Below, piece after piece: positions 9,641-18,038 of a DNA stretch of 64,000 bases. The stretch's first letter is position 1. Every line of letters begins with the position of its first letter. Made by a program: the position numbers and the translations under genes. The notes under the pieces are model-generated. The model was not told the origin of the DNA. It did no database searches and worked only from the letters and a program-made list of their open reading frames with translations. Source of the stretch: CALARM01 sp040217695 (GTDB lineage Bacteria > Vulcanimicrobiota > SpSt-956 > JAKJGF01); assembly GCA_040217695.1 (NCBI GenBank), contig JBEHWO010000001.1, positions 19,236 through 83,235 on the forward strand, written 5' to 3'.

Positions 9641-10273
9641 TTAAAAATTTTTCGCTTTTTCTTTTGCCTTTTCTGTAAGAGAAGAAACTTTTTCTTCTGC
9701 CACCTGAGGGCCTGCCATAAGGGTTGGTTCCACGAGTATGGCGCTCATGTCGGTAAATCCCATAAAGGCAAAGATCGTTTTCAGATACGTCGTTTGATGG
9801 TCGAAAGCTACAGCAGGTGTTCCTTCCGGATATTCACCGCCGCGGGCAAGAATAAATATGACAGGTTTACCTGTTACAAGCCCTGTATAGCCTTTTTCGG
9901 GATCATATGAGAAGGTAAATCCCGGCTGAGAGATAATATCTATATAATGTTTCAGTCTGTACGGAATACCAAAATTCCACATTGGAACAGATAAAACAAC
10001 TTTATCTGCCGACTTGAATTGTTCTATGGTCTTAACAACATTGTTCCATGCAAGTTTTTCTTCTTCATTGTGCGGTTTACCGCCCATAATTTTATATTTC
10101 CCCGATGCAGCTGTAGCATCAAAAGGCGGAAGGTCTGTTTTCCATAAATCCAGTGTTTCTACCGTATCACCGGGATGTGCTTCTTTATATGCATCGAGAA
10201 ATACTTTTGCAATTTTGTTTGAATAGGAACGTTCTTCTCCAGGACTTGATTTAATATAAAGTACTTTAGCCAT
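9641..10273 (-). CDS. azoR: FMN-dependent NADH-azoreductase
   Basis: The start is the ATG at 10273, preceded by GAGGAGG at the right distance; the open frame upstream of it is heptamer array. The 210-residue product matches AzoR along its length: MAKVLYIKSSP phosphate-binding start, SADKVVLSVPMWNFGIPYRLKHYID (quoted in part: PMWNFGIP), TFSYDPEKGYTGLVTGKP, and FILARGGEYPEG. AzoR enzymes are cytosolic flavodoxin-fold dimers that reduce azo dyes and quinones with NADH and may protect against quinone stress. It stands alone between repeat-filled gaps. Confidence 0.92.
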   Translation of the reverse strand: MAKVLYIKSSPGEERSYSNKIAKVFLDAYKEAHPGDTVETLDLWKTDLPPFDATAASGKYKIMGGKPHNEEEKLAWNNVVKTIEQFKSADKVVLSVPMWNFGIPYRLKHYIDIISQPGFTFSYDPEKGYTGLVTGKPVIFILARGGEYPEGTPAVAFDHQTTYLKTIFAFMGFTDMSAILVEPTLMAGPQVAEEKVSSLTEKAKEKAKNF

Positions 10274-10612
10274 AACATTTCCTCCTCTGGTAAAATTACG
10301 CGTGACGCATGACGCGTGACGTGGGGAACAGACTGCGGACAACTATATAATATTTCTAAAAAATAACTTTAAATTCCTTCTTTCTGTTAAAGTATTTATC
10401 TTTTCATAAATGGACCGGTGTTATTGAGGTGATCATAAATACTGAGGTGAGCATAAATAATAAATATATGCTCCCGTCACGCGTTACGCGTAACGCGTGA
10501 CGGGAGGAAGACCTTTATTAAATGCTTATGCTCAGGTCAGTAATACATATATGCTCCCGTGACGGGAGGAAAACTTTTATTACATGCTTATGTTCAGGTC
10601 ATTAATAAAAAA
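10274..10612. repeat. Two adjacent type B elements, one with a 36-bp palindromic array, one almost empty
   Basis: Type B copy at 10441-10543: left end ACTGAGGTGAGCATAAATAA, right end ATGCTTATGCTCAGGTCAGT, imperfect inverted repeats. Between them 10471-10506 is a perfect 36-bp palindrome, CTCCCG plus four heptamers plus CGGGAG. The next copy (10541-10606) keeps the flanks but has only one heptamer (CTCCCGTGACGGGAG). The azoR start is preceded by a CGTCATGCGTCACG-type array (10293-10321). Confidence 0.8.
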
Positions 10613-10641
10613 TTGCTACCGGTTTTTATATATGTTATAAT
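10613..10641 (+). promoter_or_regulatory. Sigma70-type promoter upstream of the hybrid kinase
   Basis: TTGCTA (10613-10618), 17-bp spacer, TATAAT (10636-10641). It points at the hybrid kinase about 200 bp downstream; the -10 overlaps the left end of a type C repeat. Confidence 0.6.
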
Positions 10642-10730
10642 TTAAAGGTATAGGAATTTTCATTTTTAATGACTTAAAGTAAAGGTTTAGATGAAAATTA
10701 TTTAGAAGCGGTTTATCTAAATAATTTAAA
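10637..10730 (+). repeat. Type C dispersed repeat, copy 1
   Basis: An 84-94 bp sequence with GTATAGGAATTTTCATTTTT near the start and GTTTATCTAAATAATTTAAA at the end, carrying an internal TTTAGAT/ATCTAAA inverted repeat. Other copies: 52462-52544 and a tandem pair at 58473-58640; fragments in reverse occur near 22128 and 22352. Confidence 0.75.
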
Positions 10731-10756
10731 TGTCTGTTTCATAGTTCAGGAAGCCT

Positions 10757-10787
10757 CGCGTCACGCGTCACCCGTCACGCGTCACGA
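10757..10787 (+). repeat. CGTCACG heptamer array before the hybrid kinase
   Basis: Four to five CGTCACG/CCGTCAC units in the usual upstream orientation, ending CACGAATC about 75 bp before the first kinase ATG. Confidence 0.85.
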
Positions 10788-10863
10788 ATCTTCAAGTTCC
10801 GTTCATTGACCATGAAAGGAAGTTATTATACTGATTAACAAAGAGATTTTTCGAGATATTTTC

Positions 10864-12714
10864 ATGCATGCAGGTATTGCCATGGTTCTTATCGATAAAC
10901 ATGGTTATATACTGGATGTCAACCTTATTATAAATAAAGCAGTGAGCTATACCAGGGAAGATCTGATTCAGAAGCATTTTTCCGATTTCATATATCCCGA
11001 AGATTTACCTGAGAGTTTAAAATGGTTTGAACAAATTGTTTCGCAGAAAATTACCGTCTCGCCTCCTGTGGAAAAACGTTATATCGGAAAAGACGGAACC
11101 ACTACATGGGGACGCAATGTTTATTCGGCAGTAAATGATTCGGAAGGGAATTTACAGGTAGTTGTCAGTACAATAGAAAATATTACCGAAAAGAAACAGG
11201 CACAGGAAGAATTACAGGGAGCAAAAGATTTTCTGGATAAAATTATCAATTGTATTGCCGATCCCATATTTGTAAAAGACAGTAACCACAGATGGAGAGT
11301 GGTAAATGATGCCTACTGTACACTTGTAGGACGGAGCCGTGAAGAATTAACCGGTAAATCCGATTATGATTTTTTTGCAAAAAACGAGTCAGATGTTTTC
11401 TGGGAAAAGGATGAACTCGTTCTCAGGACAAAAGAGGAAAATTATAATGAAGAAGATTTTACCGATGCAGCCGGTGTTTACCATCTTATAGCCACCAAAA
11501 AAACATGTTATACAGATAAAAAAGGACACGATTTTATAGTCGGAATTATAAGGGATATTACAGAAAGCAAAAAAGAAGAGAAAGAATTACTCAGGATAGA
11601 AAAGCTTGAATCTCTCGGGATTCTTGCGGGAGGCATAGCCCATGATTTCAATAATATTCTGACTGCCATACTGGGTAATATTTCTCTTGCAGAAATAATG
11701 CTCGATAGCGATGAAAAGGACTCTGTCATGGAAGTGCTTGCTATGGCACAGGAGGCATCCCTTCGTGCCAAAGATTTAACCAGACAGTTATTAACTTTTT
11801 CCAGAGGGGGAGCACCTGTAAAAAAGACAGGCTCAATTGCCCAGCTGCTAAAAGAAATAACCTATTTTTCTCTTCAGGGTTCAAATGTGAGATGTGAATT
11901 TACTATTCCCGGTAATATATGGACAGTTGAAATGGATGAGGAACAGATAGGCCAGGCAGTGCAAAATCTGGTTATCAATGCAGATCAGTCCATGCCCGGA
12001 GGGGGTATAATAAGAATATTTACAGAAAATATAATTCTAAAAGAAGAACATGAACTTCCTCTAAAACCGGGCAGGTATGTCAAGATTTCCATAAAAGATA
12101 GCGGTTCAGGTATAGCAAAAGAATATCTCACAAAAATATTTGACCCGTATTTTACTACAAAGCAAAAAGGAAGCGGACTCGGACTGGCAACAACTTATTC
12201 TATAATAAAACGCCATCACGGGCATATTACGGTAGAATCCAGGATGGGAGAAGGAACGATTTTCTCTTTCTTCCTTCCTGCATCTGAAAAAGATTTTGAA
12301 GCAGAAGAAATTAAACATCCTTTAAAAAGTCATGGAAAGATCCTTGTAATGGACGATGATGAAATGATAAGACGCCTTATGCCTTTACTCCTGCCAAGAC
12401 TGGGCTATGAAGTGGAACTGGCGGCAGACGGACAGGAAGCTATTAATTTATATCAGAAAGCCAGATGCTCTGCCAGACCTTTTGACCTGGTAATAATGGA
12501 TTTAACCATACCCGGCGGCATGGGCGGAAAAGAAACTATAGAGAAACTCCTTTCCCTGGATCCGTCGGTAAAAGCTATTGTGTCGAGCGGTTATTCCAAT
12601 GACCCCGTAATGGCAGATTACAGAGACTATGGTTTTAAATCAGTTATTACAAAACCTTATAATGTAAATAATCTCGGTGAGATATTATATAAGGTGTTGC
12701 ATGAAACGGCGTGA
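10864..12714 (+). CDS. PAS-PAS hybrid histidine kinase with C-terminal receiver
   Basis: From the ATG at 10864 the product has 616 residues: PAS (1-110), PAS (about 122-235), HisKA with phospho-acceptor H260 in GGIAHDFNN (NtrB-like), HATPase with N-box NLVINADQS and G-boxes DSGSGIAKE and GSGLGLA, then a receiver with DDD around 497-499 and acceptor D546. No membrane segment, so a cytosolic sensor. The start is uncertain: this ATG falls inside the first PAS helix, the frame is open and PAS-like back to 10816, and AAGGAAG (10816-10822) would suit a non-ATG start such as CTG at 10831, giving 11 more residues. Its partner is not adjacent. Confidence 0.88.
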   Translation: MHAGIAMVLIDKHGYILDVNLIINKAVSYTREDLIQKHFSDFIYPEDLPESLKWFEQIVSQKITVSPPVEKRYIGKDGTTTWGRNVYSAVNDSEGNLQVVVSTIENITEKKQAQEELQGAKDFLDKIINCIADPIFVKDSNHRWRVVNDAYCTLVGRSREELTGKSDYDFFAKNESDVFWEKDELVLRTKEENYNEEDFTDAAGVYHLIATKKTCYTDKKGHDFIVGIIRDITESKKEEKELLRIEKLESLGILAGGIAHDFNNILTAILGNISLAEIMLDSDEKDSVMEVLAMAQEASLRAKDLTRQLLTFSRGGAPVKKTGSIAQLLKEITYFSLQGSNVRCEFTIPGNIWTVEMDEEQIGQAVQNLVINADQSMPGGGIIRIFTENIILKEEHELPLKPGRYVKISIKDSGSGIAKEYLTKIFDPYFTTKQKGSGLGLATTYSIIKRHHGHITVESRMGEGTIFSFFLPASEKDFEAEEIKHPLKSHGKILVMDDDEMIRRLMPLLLPRLGYEVELAADGQEAINLYQKARCSARPFDLVIMDLTIPGGMGGKETIEKLLSLDPSVKAIVSSGYSNDPVMADYRDYGFKSVITKPYNVNNLGEILYKVLHETA

Positions 12715-12780
12715 TGCGTAATGCGTAATGCGTATTTAATTGCAGGGCGTTTAATTAAACGCCCCGGCTCCCGACTCCCG
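12712..12780. repeat. Heptamers and a 20-bp perfect palindrome between convergent genes
   Basis: GTGATGC/GTAATGC units directly follow the hybrid kinase stop; GTCGTGA-type units directly follow the malZ stop on the other strand. Between them GGGCGTTTAATTAAACGCCC (12745-12764) is a perfect palindrome that recurs with one more G/C pair at 35449-35470 and may be a bidirectional terminator stem. Confidence 0.75.
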
Positions 12781-12782
12781 GC

Positions 12783-14645
12783 TCACGACTCACGACTCAC
12801 GACAAGACATTGATAGGGCTCAAGTTCCCTCTGAAAGAATCCCTCCTCGATTTTACAGATTTCTTCCGAGAAAAATTCCTTATATACTCCCTCTGTTTTT
12901 CCCACCTGCCACAGAGGAATTTTTACGGATTTTTTTTCATTGTTATTATTTATGACAACAAATATAACACTATCACCGAAAATTCTTGCATAGGAAAAGA
13001 TTTCGTCTTCATCGTGAAGTATTTTAAACCCTCCTCTTTTTAATACGGAAGAGGATTTGCGCAGTTTGATAAGTTTCTTATAAAGAGTCATTATGTCATG
13101 ATCCCACAGTTTTTCATTCCATTCCATACATTTACGGACTTCATATTCCTTTATGCCCTTCATGCCTGTTTCATCACCGTAATAAATACATGGCACGCCG
13201 GGCCAGGTGAAAAGTAATACAAGACCGATTTTGAATTTATGAAAATCTTCTCCTACGAGAGAGTAAAATCTTGGCAGGTCATGACAGTCAAGCAGATTGA
13301 ACATGGAGAGTTTTACATCAAAGGGAAGAAGAGATGTGAAATTCTCTATGTTCCGGGAAAGATCTTCAGATGTAAAATTTATCTGTCTGAACTCTTTTTT
13401 AACTCTCTCTTTTTTTGTAAGCCATTTAAGGACAGGAAAGAGAAAACCCTGGTAATTCATTGTTCCGTCAAGCATGTCACCCTGAAGAAGTTCTGAGGGG
13501 TCAAAAAAATGTTCTCCCATTATATAAGAATCTTCTTTTGTATCTTTACAGGATTTTCTCATTTCCCTGTAAATATCTCTAAAGCCCTGGTAATCATCCT
13601 GCCGTCCGAGCATATTTGCCACATCCAGACGCCATCCGTCTATATTATAGGGAGATTTCATCCAGAAATTCATAACAGAAGAAGGAGATTTATAGATTTC
13701 CTGCCTCAGTCTTTCGGATTTATAATTAAGTTTCGGAAGGGTTTTGACTCCGAGCCATGCATGGTAATCATCTTTTTTATCATAAAAGGTAAAATACTCT
13801 CTGTAAGGAGATGACCGATCTCTGTATGCTCCCGTATTATCAGGGTAAAATCCCGCTTTGTTAAACCAGTAATGGGAAATGCCTGTATGGTTGAATACTC
13901 CGTCAAGTATTATTTTAATGCCATTTTCATGGAGAAGAGAGACAAGTTCGGCAAATTCTTCGTTTGTCCCTGTATGGGGATCTATAAGTTTATAATCCTG
14001 TGTGTCATATTTATGATTTGAAGGAGACAGAAAAACAGGATTCAGATAGAGAGCATTTATACCCAGTTCTTTGAGATATGGTATTTTCTCTTTTATCCCT
14101 GCAAGGTCTCCTCCGAAGAAATCCATATGTCCTCCGTGATGATAATCTTTCGGATTTTCACCCCATGAACAGGCTTTTGAACTTTTCCCGCAATAAGTAT
14201 ATTCTCCGTTCTTTACTCTGGTAGAAGGGTTTCCGTCACAGAACCTGTCGGGAAATATCTGGTAAAATACACTTTCCGTAACCCATTCTGGCGTCTTAAA
14301 ATTCCTTATGAATTTGAAATCCGTAATATCAGGAGGAACAGCTCTGCTCAACCCCTTATGGGAAAACCAGAACATATCATTTTTACAAAAAATGAGAAAT
14401 CTGTAATTAACAAAATCACATTTTATATCAATCTTACCTGTATAAAGATCAAAAAAGCCTTTAGTGACATCTTTTTTCATTTCCGTCAGTTTCTGTTCTC
14501 CGTCGGGAGAGGTTCTGACATATATTTCTTCTATATCTTCATTTTTATGGACAACAAGTTTTATCTGAAGTTTATTCTCAGAATATTTAAGGAAATATTC
14601 CGAGCCATCTGTATATAAAGTCTTTTTCCAGTCAAATTCAGTCAT
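12783..14645 (-). CDS. malZ: MalZ-like maltodextrin glucosidase (GH13)
   Basis: The 620-residue product has an N-terminal beta domain (about 1-115, CBM34-like) and a GH13 barrel: region I DGVFNHTG, nucleophile D341 in GWRLDVAN, acid/base E378 in IMGEHF, transition-state Asp D456 in LLDCHDLPRF. SVFYQIFPDRF, YGDETG and LFTWPGVPCIYYGDE closely match E. coli MalZ (605 residues), which removes glucose from the reducing end of maltodextrins in the cytosol; a neopullulanase/cyclomaltodextrinase specificity is the alternative. No signal peptide. Its ATG overlaps the end of buk by 8 nt (ATGACTGA), so the two are translationally coupled. Confidence 0.88.
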   Translation of the reverse strand: MTEFDWKKTLYTDGSEYFLKYSENKLQIKLVVHKNEDIEEIYVRTSPDGEQKLTEMKKDVTKGFFDLYTGKIDIKCDFVNYRFLIFCKNDMFWFSHKGLSRAVPPDITDFKFIRNFKTPEWVTESVFYQIFPDRFCDGNPSTRVKNGEYTYCGKSSKACSWGENPKDYHHGGHMDFFGGDLAGIKEKIPYLKELGINALYLNPVFLSPSNHKYDTQDYKLIDPHTGTNEEFAELVSLLHENGIKIILDGVFNHTGISHYWFNKAGFYPDNTGAYRDRSSPYREYFTFYDKKDDYHAWLGVKTLPKLNYKSERLRQEIYKSPSSVMNFWMKSPYNIDGWRLDVANMLGRQDDYQGFRDIYREMRKSCKDTKEDSYIMGEHFFDPSELLQGDMLDGTMNYQGFLFPVLKWLTKKERVKKEFRQINFTSEDLSRNIENFTSLLPFDVKLSMFNLLDCHDLPRFYSLVGEDFHKFKIGLVLLFTWPGVPCIYYGDETGMKGIKEYEVRKCMEWNEKLWDHDIMTLYKKLIKLRKSSSVLKRGGFKILHDEDEIFSYARIFGDSVIFVVINNNNEKKSVKIPLWQVGKTEGVYKEFFSEEICKIEEGFFQRELEPYQCLVVSRES

Positions 14646-15762
14646 ATTCTTTAACTTTCTCTTTCCCTGATAAAACTCTTTCCATAGATGATCTCAGGGC
14701 TTCCATTTCATCACCGCCGGGTAAGAGAAAGACAGGGGCAATCCATTTAGTTCTTTCTTCTATTTTACCTGTTATCATCTCCGAATAGGCAAGTCCTCCC
14801 GATAGAGTAATTCCGTCGACTTTACCGCAGAATATGGCAGTAAGAGCGCATATCTCCTTTGAAATCTGATAGGCCATAGCTTCAATCAATAGATTAACTT
14901 TTTCTCTGGTAATATCAGGTTTTATTTTTTTTCTGTCCTGTTCCGGAAGTTCTTTTCCTGCGGCAAAATTTTCTAAGAGTTTCATGTCAGATGTTCCTGT
15001 ATAGGCAGTCATTCCGCCTTTACCTTTGAGCATAAGCTTTATATCCTGAAAGCTGTATTTACCTGAAAAACAGAGTTTTGCAAGGCCTCCTGCAGGTACG
15101 CCTCCAGACCTCTGAGGAGTAAAGGGACCGTCACCGTCAAGAGCATTGTTTACATCTACTACTCTCCCTTTTTTATGGGCTCCCACACTTATACCTCCGC
15201 CCATATGGGCAATAATAAGATTTACATCCTTATAGTCTTTATTTAATGTTTTTGCCGTACGATAAGCGACTCTTCTCTGATTGAGGCAGTGGAATATACA
15301 GATTCTCGGGTTTTCAGGCATGCCGGAAAGACGGACAAAATCTTCCATCTCATCCACTGTTGTAGGATCTGCTATATAAGACTTCTGTCCTATTTCTGAC
15401 GCTATCGAGTCACCTATGAGAGCTCCCAGATTGGATGCATGACTGCCGTAACATTCTTCTCTTAAATCATTTTTTATCTTTTCATTGACCTGATATACTC
15501 CCCCTTCGGAAGGTTTCAGCAGCCCTCCTCTGGTAATTACGGCATCCAGCTCTTTTATATCTATGCCATGTTCTTTTAATTCTTTCATGACAAAATCCTT
15601 ACGAAATGAAAACTGTTCCGTAATTTTTTTCCCTTCGTAAGATTCCATCTGTGCCGAATCGTATCGTACCACTTCATGAAATATCTGATTCTCTCCTTCA
15701 AAATATGCCACTTCATCTGAAGTTGAGCCGGGATTGATAACGAGTATTTTGTAATTGTTCAT
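14638..15762 (-). CDS. buk: Butyrate kinase
   Basis: Start is the ATG at 15762 with AAGAAGGTGAT upstream; the frame further upstream is array. The 374-residue product has the acetate/butyrate kinase (ASKHA) fold: VINPGSTSDEVAYFEG, AHMGGGISVGAHKKGRVVDV, NNALDGDGPFTPQRSGG, and GKVDGITLSGGLAYS, matching Buk rather than AckA. Buk converts butyryl phosphate and ADP to butyrate and ATP, usually after phosphotransbutyrylase, which is not in the window; branched-chain acids are alternative substrates. Overlap with malZ makes a two-gene operon linking maltodextrin use and acid fermentation. Confidence 0.92.
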   Translation of the reverse strand: MNNYKILVINPGSTSDEVAYFEGENQIFHEVVRYDSAQMESYEGKKITEQFSFRKDFVMKELKEHGIDIKELDAVITRGGLLKPSEGGVYQVNEKIKNDLREECYGSHASNLGALIGDSIASEIGQKSYIADPTTVDEMEDFVRLSGMPENPRICIFHCLNQRRVAYRTAKTLNKDYKDVNLIIAHMGGGISVGAHKKGRVVDVNNALDGDGPFTPQRSGGVPAGGLAKLCFSGKYSFQDIKLMLKGKGGMTAYTGTSDMKLLENFAAGKELPEQDRKKIKPDITREKVNLLIEAMAYQISKEICALTAIFCGKVDGITLSGGLAYSEMITGKIEERTKWIAPVFLLPGGDEMEALRSSMERVLSGKEKVKEYD

Positions 15763-15774
15763 AATATCACCTTC

Positions 15775-16052
15775 TTGTCGTGACGCGTGACGCGTGACGC
15801 GTGACACGATGATTATTTGCCGGGGTAAGCCATTTATGCTCGTGCCGGTAAACTATAATATAATCTATGAAAGGCCTGTTGTAAAGATATTATAGAGAAA
15901 AGAATTGCATAAAAAAACAGGAATAAAATTTTGTTATGAAGAATATATAGTTATTCATAACTATCTGTAAATAATAAAATCGTAATGCGTAAAGCGTAAT
16001 GCGTAATGCGCAGAGATATAAACCCGTCACGCGTTACGCGTAACGCGTAACG
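15775..16052. repeat. Heptamer arrays between divergent buk and secreted-protein genes
   Basis: CGTGACG units at 15779-15807 read as CGTCACG ahead of buk. On the other side GTAATGC/GTAAAGC units (15981-16011) and a mixed CGTCACG/CGTTACG/CGTAACG block (16026-16052) precede the secreted protein. The AT-rich middle (15830-15975) shows nothing I recognise. Confidence 0.78.
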
Positions 16053-16105
16053 ACCACTTAAGTTATGAAATACACATAATAAAATTAACAAGGGAGGAAT
16101 AATTT

Positions 16106-17131
16106 ATGAAAAAACTCTTCTTTTTTACCTGTTTAATCTCTCTGTTCTTATCATCTGCATTTGTTTTCGCCCAGGAAGTTACTCAGGAAGTCAAAGATCA
16201 GGCCCTTGCCGATGCAAGGCAACTAAAAGAGCTTCATAAAAAATATTATGAAAGATTTAAAGGTATTCATGGTCATAATGTAATGGATCAGTATGATCTG
16301 AAGGAAGCTCAGGAAGAACTTGCAAAGATAGAAGCCCTTGAACGTGAAGTAATTCCGATAATTCAGCCTGTAGTTGCATCATTTGCGGAAAAATACGGCT
16401 CAGATACCATGACTATTGATAACAAATATTATGGTATGGGACTTAACAGAACAGAAGAAGTGGACTTTTTATCGTCCAATTTCAGAGATCTCTATGAGGC
16501 CCTGGGAAATGTCCCCAAAACCAGACAGGAGACATCGGAATATCTCCGTAAATGGGCTGAAGATATGATCAGGCTTGTTGACGAAGGTTTTTATCCCGCC
16601 CAGGATCGTATAAAGAGAATGTATGAAGCGAAATCTTTCCTTGATTTCGCATGCAAGTTCGATCCGAATAATTCAAAGGCAAATTCACAGCTTGCTTCTA
16701 TAGATCAGAAGATAGCGGAAGTGGGAAAGAAACTCACAAAGGATATAGAGAAAAAGAAATGGGCAGGCCATATAACGAATTTTTCCGGCCCCGGTACAGC
16801 AGGAGATCTTGCGAAATCGGCTCTGGAATACTTTAAAAATGATCGTGACTGGGGTAAGAGCTCAAAGAAAAAAATCACAGTAGTGGCAGTCGCAGTAAGG
16901 GGACAGTGGGAAATAGCAGAAACAAATATACTGGGACAGGTGACTCAATGGAGACTCCCCATACATCTGGCAATAACAGACGATAAATTTAAAAAGGAAA
17001 ATATAGCACAGGTCTTTGAACTGAGCATCCTTGCTAAAGAAGGAGCACCGGGAGCGGCGCCGAAATCCCCCCCCTTCGACGGTTTCTGGGTCGGTGATAA
17101 CTGGCTCATGAGACTTGATAAGGTTAAGTAA
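16106..17131 (+). CDS. Secreted protein of unknown function
   Basis: SD GGGAGG lies 8-13 nt before the ATG. The 341-residue product begins with a clear Sec signal (MKKLFFFTCLISLFLSSA, then FVFAQ) and continues as a largely helical, charged N-terminal half (ELHKKYYERFKG, EALEREVIPIIQP). The C-terminal 100 residues look like a small mixed domain (VVAVAVRGQWEIAETN, LPIHLAITDDKF) ending in GFWVGDNWLMRLDKVK. I do not recognise a family. It is a monocistronic unit with its own array-flanked upstream region, probably periplasmic or secreted. Confidence 0.7.
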   Translation: MKKLFFFTCLISLFLSSAFVFAQEVTQEVKDQALADARQLKELHKKYYERFKGIHGHNVMDQYDLKEAQEELAKIEALEREVIPIIQPVVASFAEKYGSDTMTIDNKYYGMGLNRTEEVDFLSSNFRDLYEALGNVPKTRQETSEYLRKWAEDMIRLVDEGFYPAQDRIKRMYEAKSFLDFACKFDPNNSKANSQLASIDQKIAEVGKKLTKDIEKKKWAGHITNFSGPGTAGDLAKSALEYFKNDRDWGKSSKKKITVVAVAVRGQWEIAETNILGQVTQWRLPIHLAITDDKFKKENIAQVFELSILAKEGAPGAAPKSPPFDGFWVGDNWLMRLDKVK

Positions 17132-17190
17132 GGGCGAATTTCTGTGTTTGCCCGGCAAATGGTGAGTGGTGAGTTAAATCCTGCCACTCA

Positions 17191-17598
17191 CTATCTTATG
17201 AATCTTACTGTTACTCGTCCACTATTCGCTATTTTTTTAAATTCATGATAATCGGAAGTAATTATTTCCCCTTTTAAACGGCCGGCAAGAGCAATACAAA
17301 AACAATCAGCAAGAGATATTCTGCCTTTTGCTTTATATCTGGCTATATCCTGCCAGAAAAGAGTATCCATGTCTTCACATACTGTTATACCTGTGCCCGT
17401 AATATCATCTATAACCGACTGTGCCTGGCTTTCTCCCGATACTCTCAGATATTCATAAAATACCTCGCAGAGATTAACGGCATGGACAAATCCCATGTTA
17501 TTTTCATCCACTAAAAGATTTTCTACAAAATCTGCGCCGTCTTCTCCGTTTACAAAAGCTATTATTGCACAGGCGTCAAAAATTATGTTTCTTTTCAT
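17191..17598 (-). CDS. PIN-domain toxin (VapC-like)
   Basis: A 135-residue PIN-fold RNase with the four expected acidic residues: D8 (IIFDACAI), E45 (VNLCEVFYE), D98 (ISLADCF) and D116 (ITSDYHEF). VapC toxins cleave tRNA or rRNA and are held inactive by a cognate antitoxin. The gene overlaps the upstream HTH gene by 23 nt, the normal layout of a toxin-antitoxin operon. GTGAGTGG units follow its stop. Confidence 0.87.
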   Translation of the reverse strand: MKRNIIFDACAIIAFVNGEDGADFVENLLVDENNMGFVHAVNLCEVFYEYLRVSGESQAQSVIDDITGTGITVCEDMDTLFWQDIARYKAKGRISLADCFCIALAGRLKGEIITSDYHEFKKIANSGRVTVRFIR

Positions 17599-17896
17599 AT
17601 ATTTCTTCCATTTCCATATCTTTTTCTTTCCGTTTTATATAATCTTCTGTAGAAACACCGCAATTACTATATTTACCTTTCAGGGATTTTATTTTTCTTA
17701 TTATCTCTTCCTTTGTTGAAGCATTTTTTAAAACAGGTTTATATTCTTCAATAACTTCTATGACTTCTTTGTAGTCGAATTTAAGTTTTTTTCCTGTACG
17801 ATAAGTTTTAAGTTTTCCATTTGATATCCACCTGTGAAGAGTGCTTTTACTTATACGGAGCATTTCTATAACTTCTCCTGATGTAATTAAGTCCAT
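17576..17896 (-). CDS. Excisionase/MerR-type HTH antitoxin
   Basis: A 106-residue protein with SD GGAGGTGCC just ahead of the ATG. Residues 1-55 are an excisionase-family winged HTH (ITSGEVIEMLRISKSTLHRW, then GKLKTYRTGKKLKF); the charged tail, about 56-106 (SLKGKYSNCGVSTEDYIKRK), would wrap the toxin. HTH_17-type antitoxins next to PIN toxins are a known arrangement. It should bind the palindrome in its own promoter (17926-17945). Confidence 0.82.
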   Translation of the reverse strand: MDLITSGEVIEMLRISKSTLHRWISNGKLKTYRTGKKLKFDYKEVIEVIEEYKPVLKNASTKEEIIRKIKSLKGKYSNCGVSTEDYIKRKEKDMEMEEIYEKKHNF

Positions 17897-17920
17897 ATTG
17901 GCACCTCCTTTAGTAATTTT

Positions 17921-17950
17921 ATGTTATCATATATATTCATATGATGTCAA
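17921..17950 (-). promoter_or_regulatory. Toxin-antitoxin promoter with overlapping operator
   Basis: Read on the minus strand: TTGACA (-35, 17950-17945), 18-bp spacer, TAACAT (-10, 17926-17921). The spacer is occupied by an inverted repeat ATCATAT-N6-ATATGAT (17926-17945), placed so that a bound antitoxin would block RNA polymerase. Confidence 0.65.
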
Positions 17951-18038
17951 TAATTAAAAAATTATATATTTGAACTACTTGACAGATTCTATTTTACAGC
18001 TAAAATTAGTGAAATTCAGATTACTGGAGGTATATTTC

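Noticed and set aside
12745..12764. Rho-independent terminator
   Set aside because: The palindrome GGGCGTTTAATTAAACGCCC lacks a T-run on either side and recurs at 35449 among arrays, so I list it as a repeat only.
14638..15762. Acetate kinase
   Set aside because: AHMGGGISVGAHKKGRVVDV and the GDGPFTPQRSGG segment match butyrate kinase more closely.
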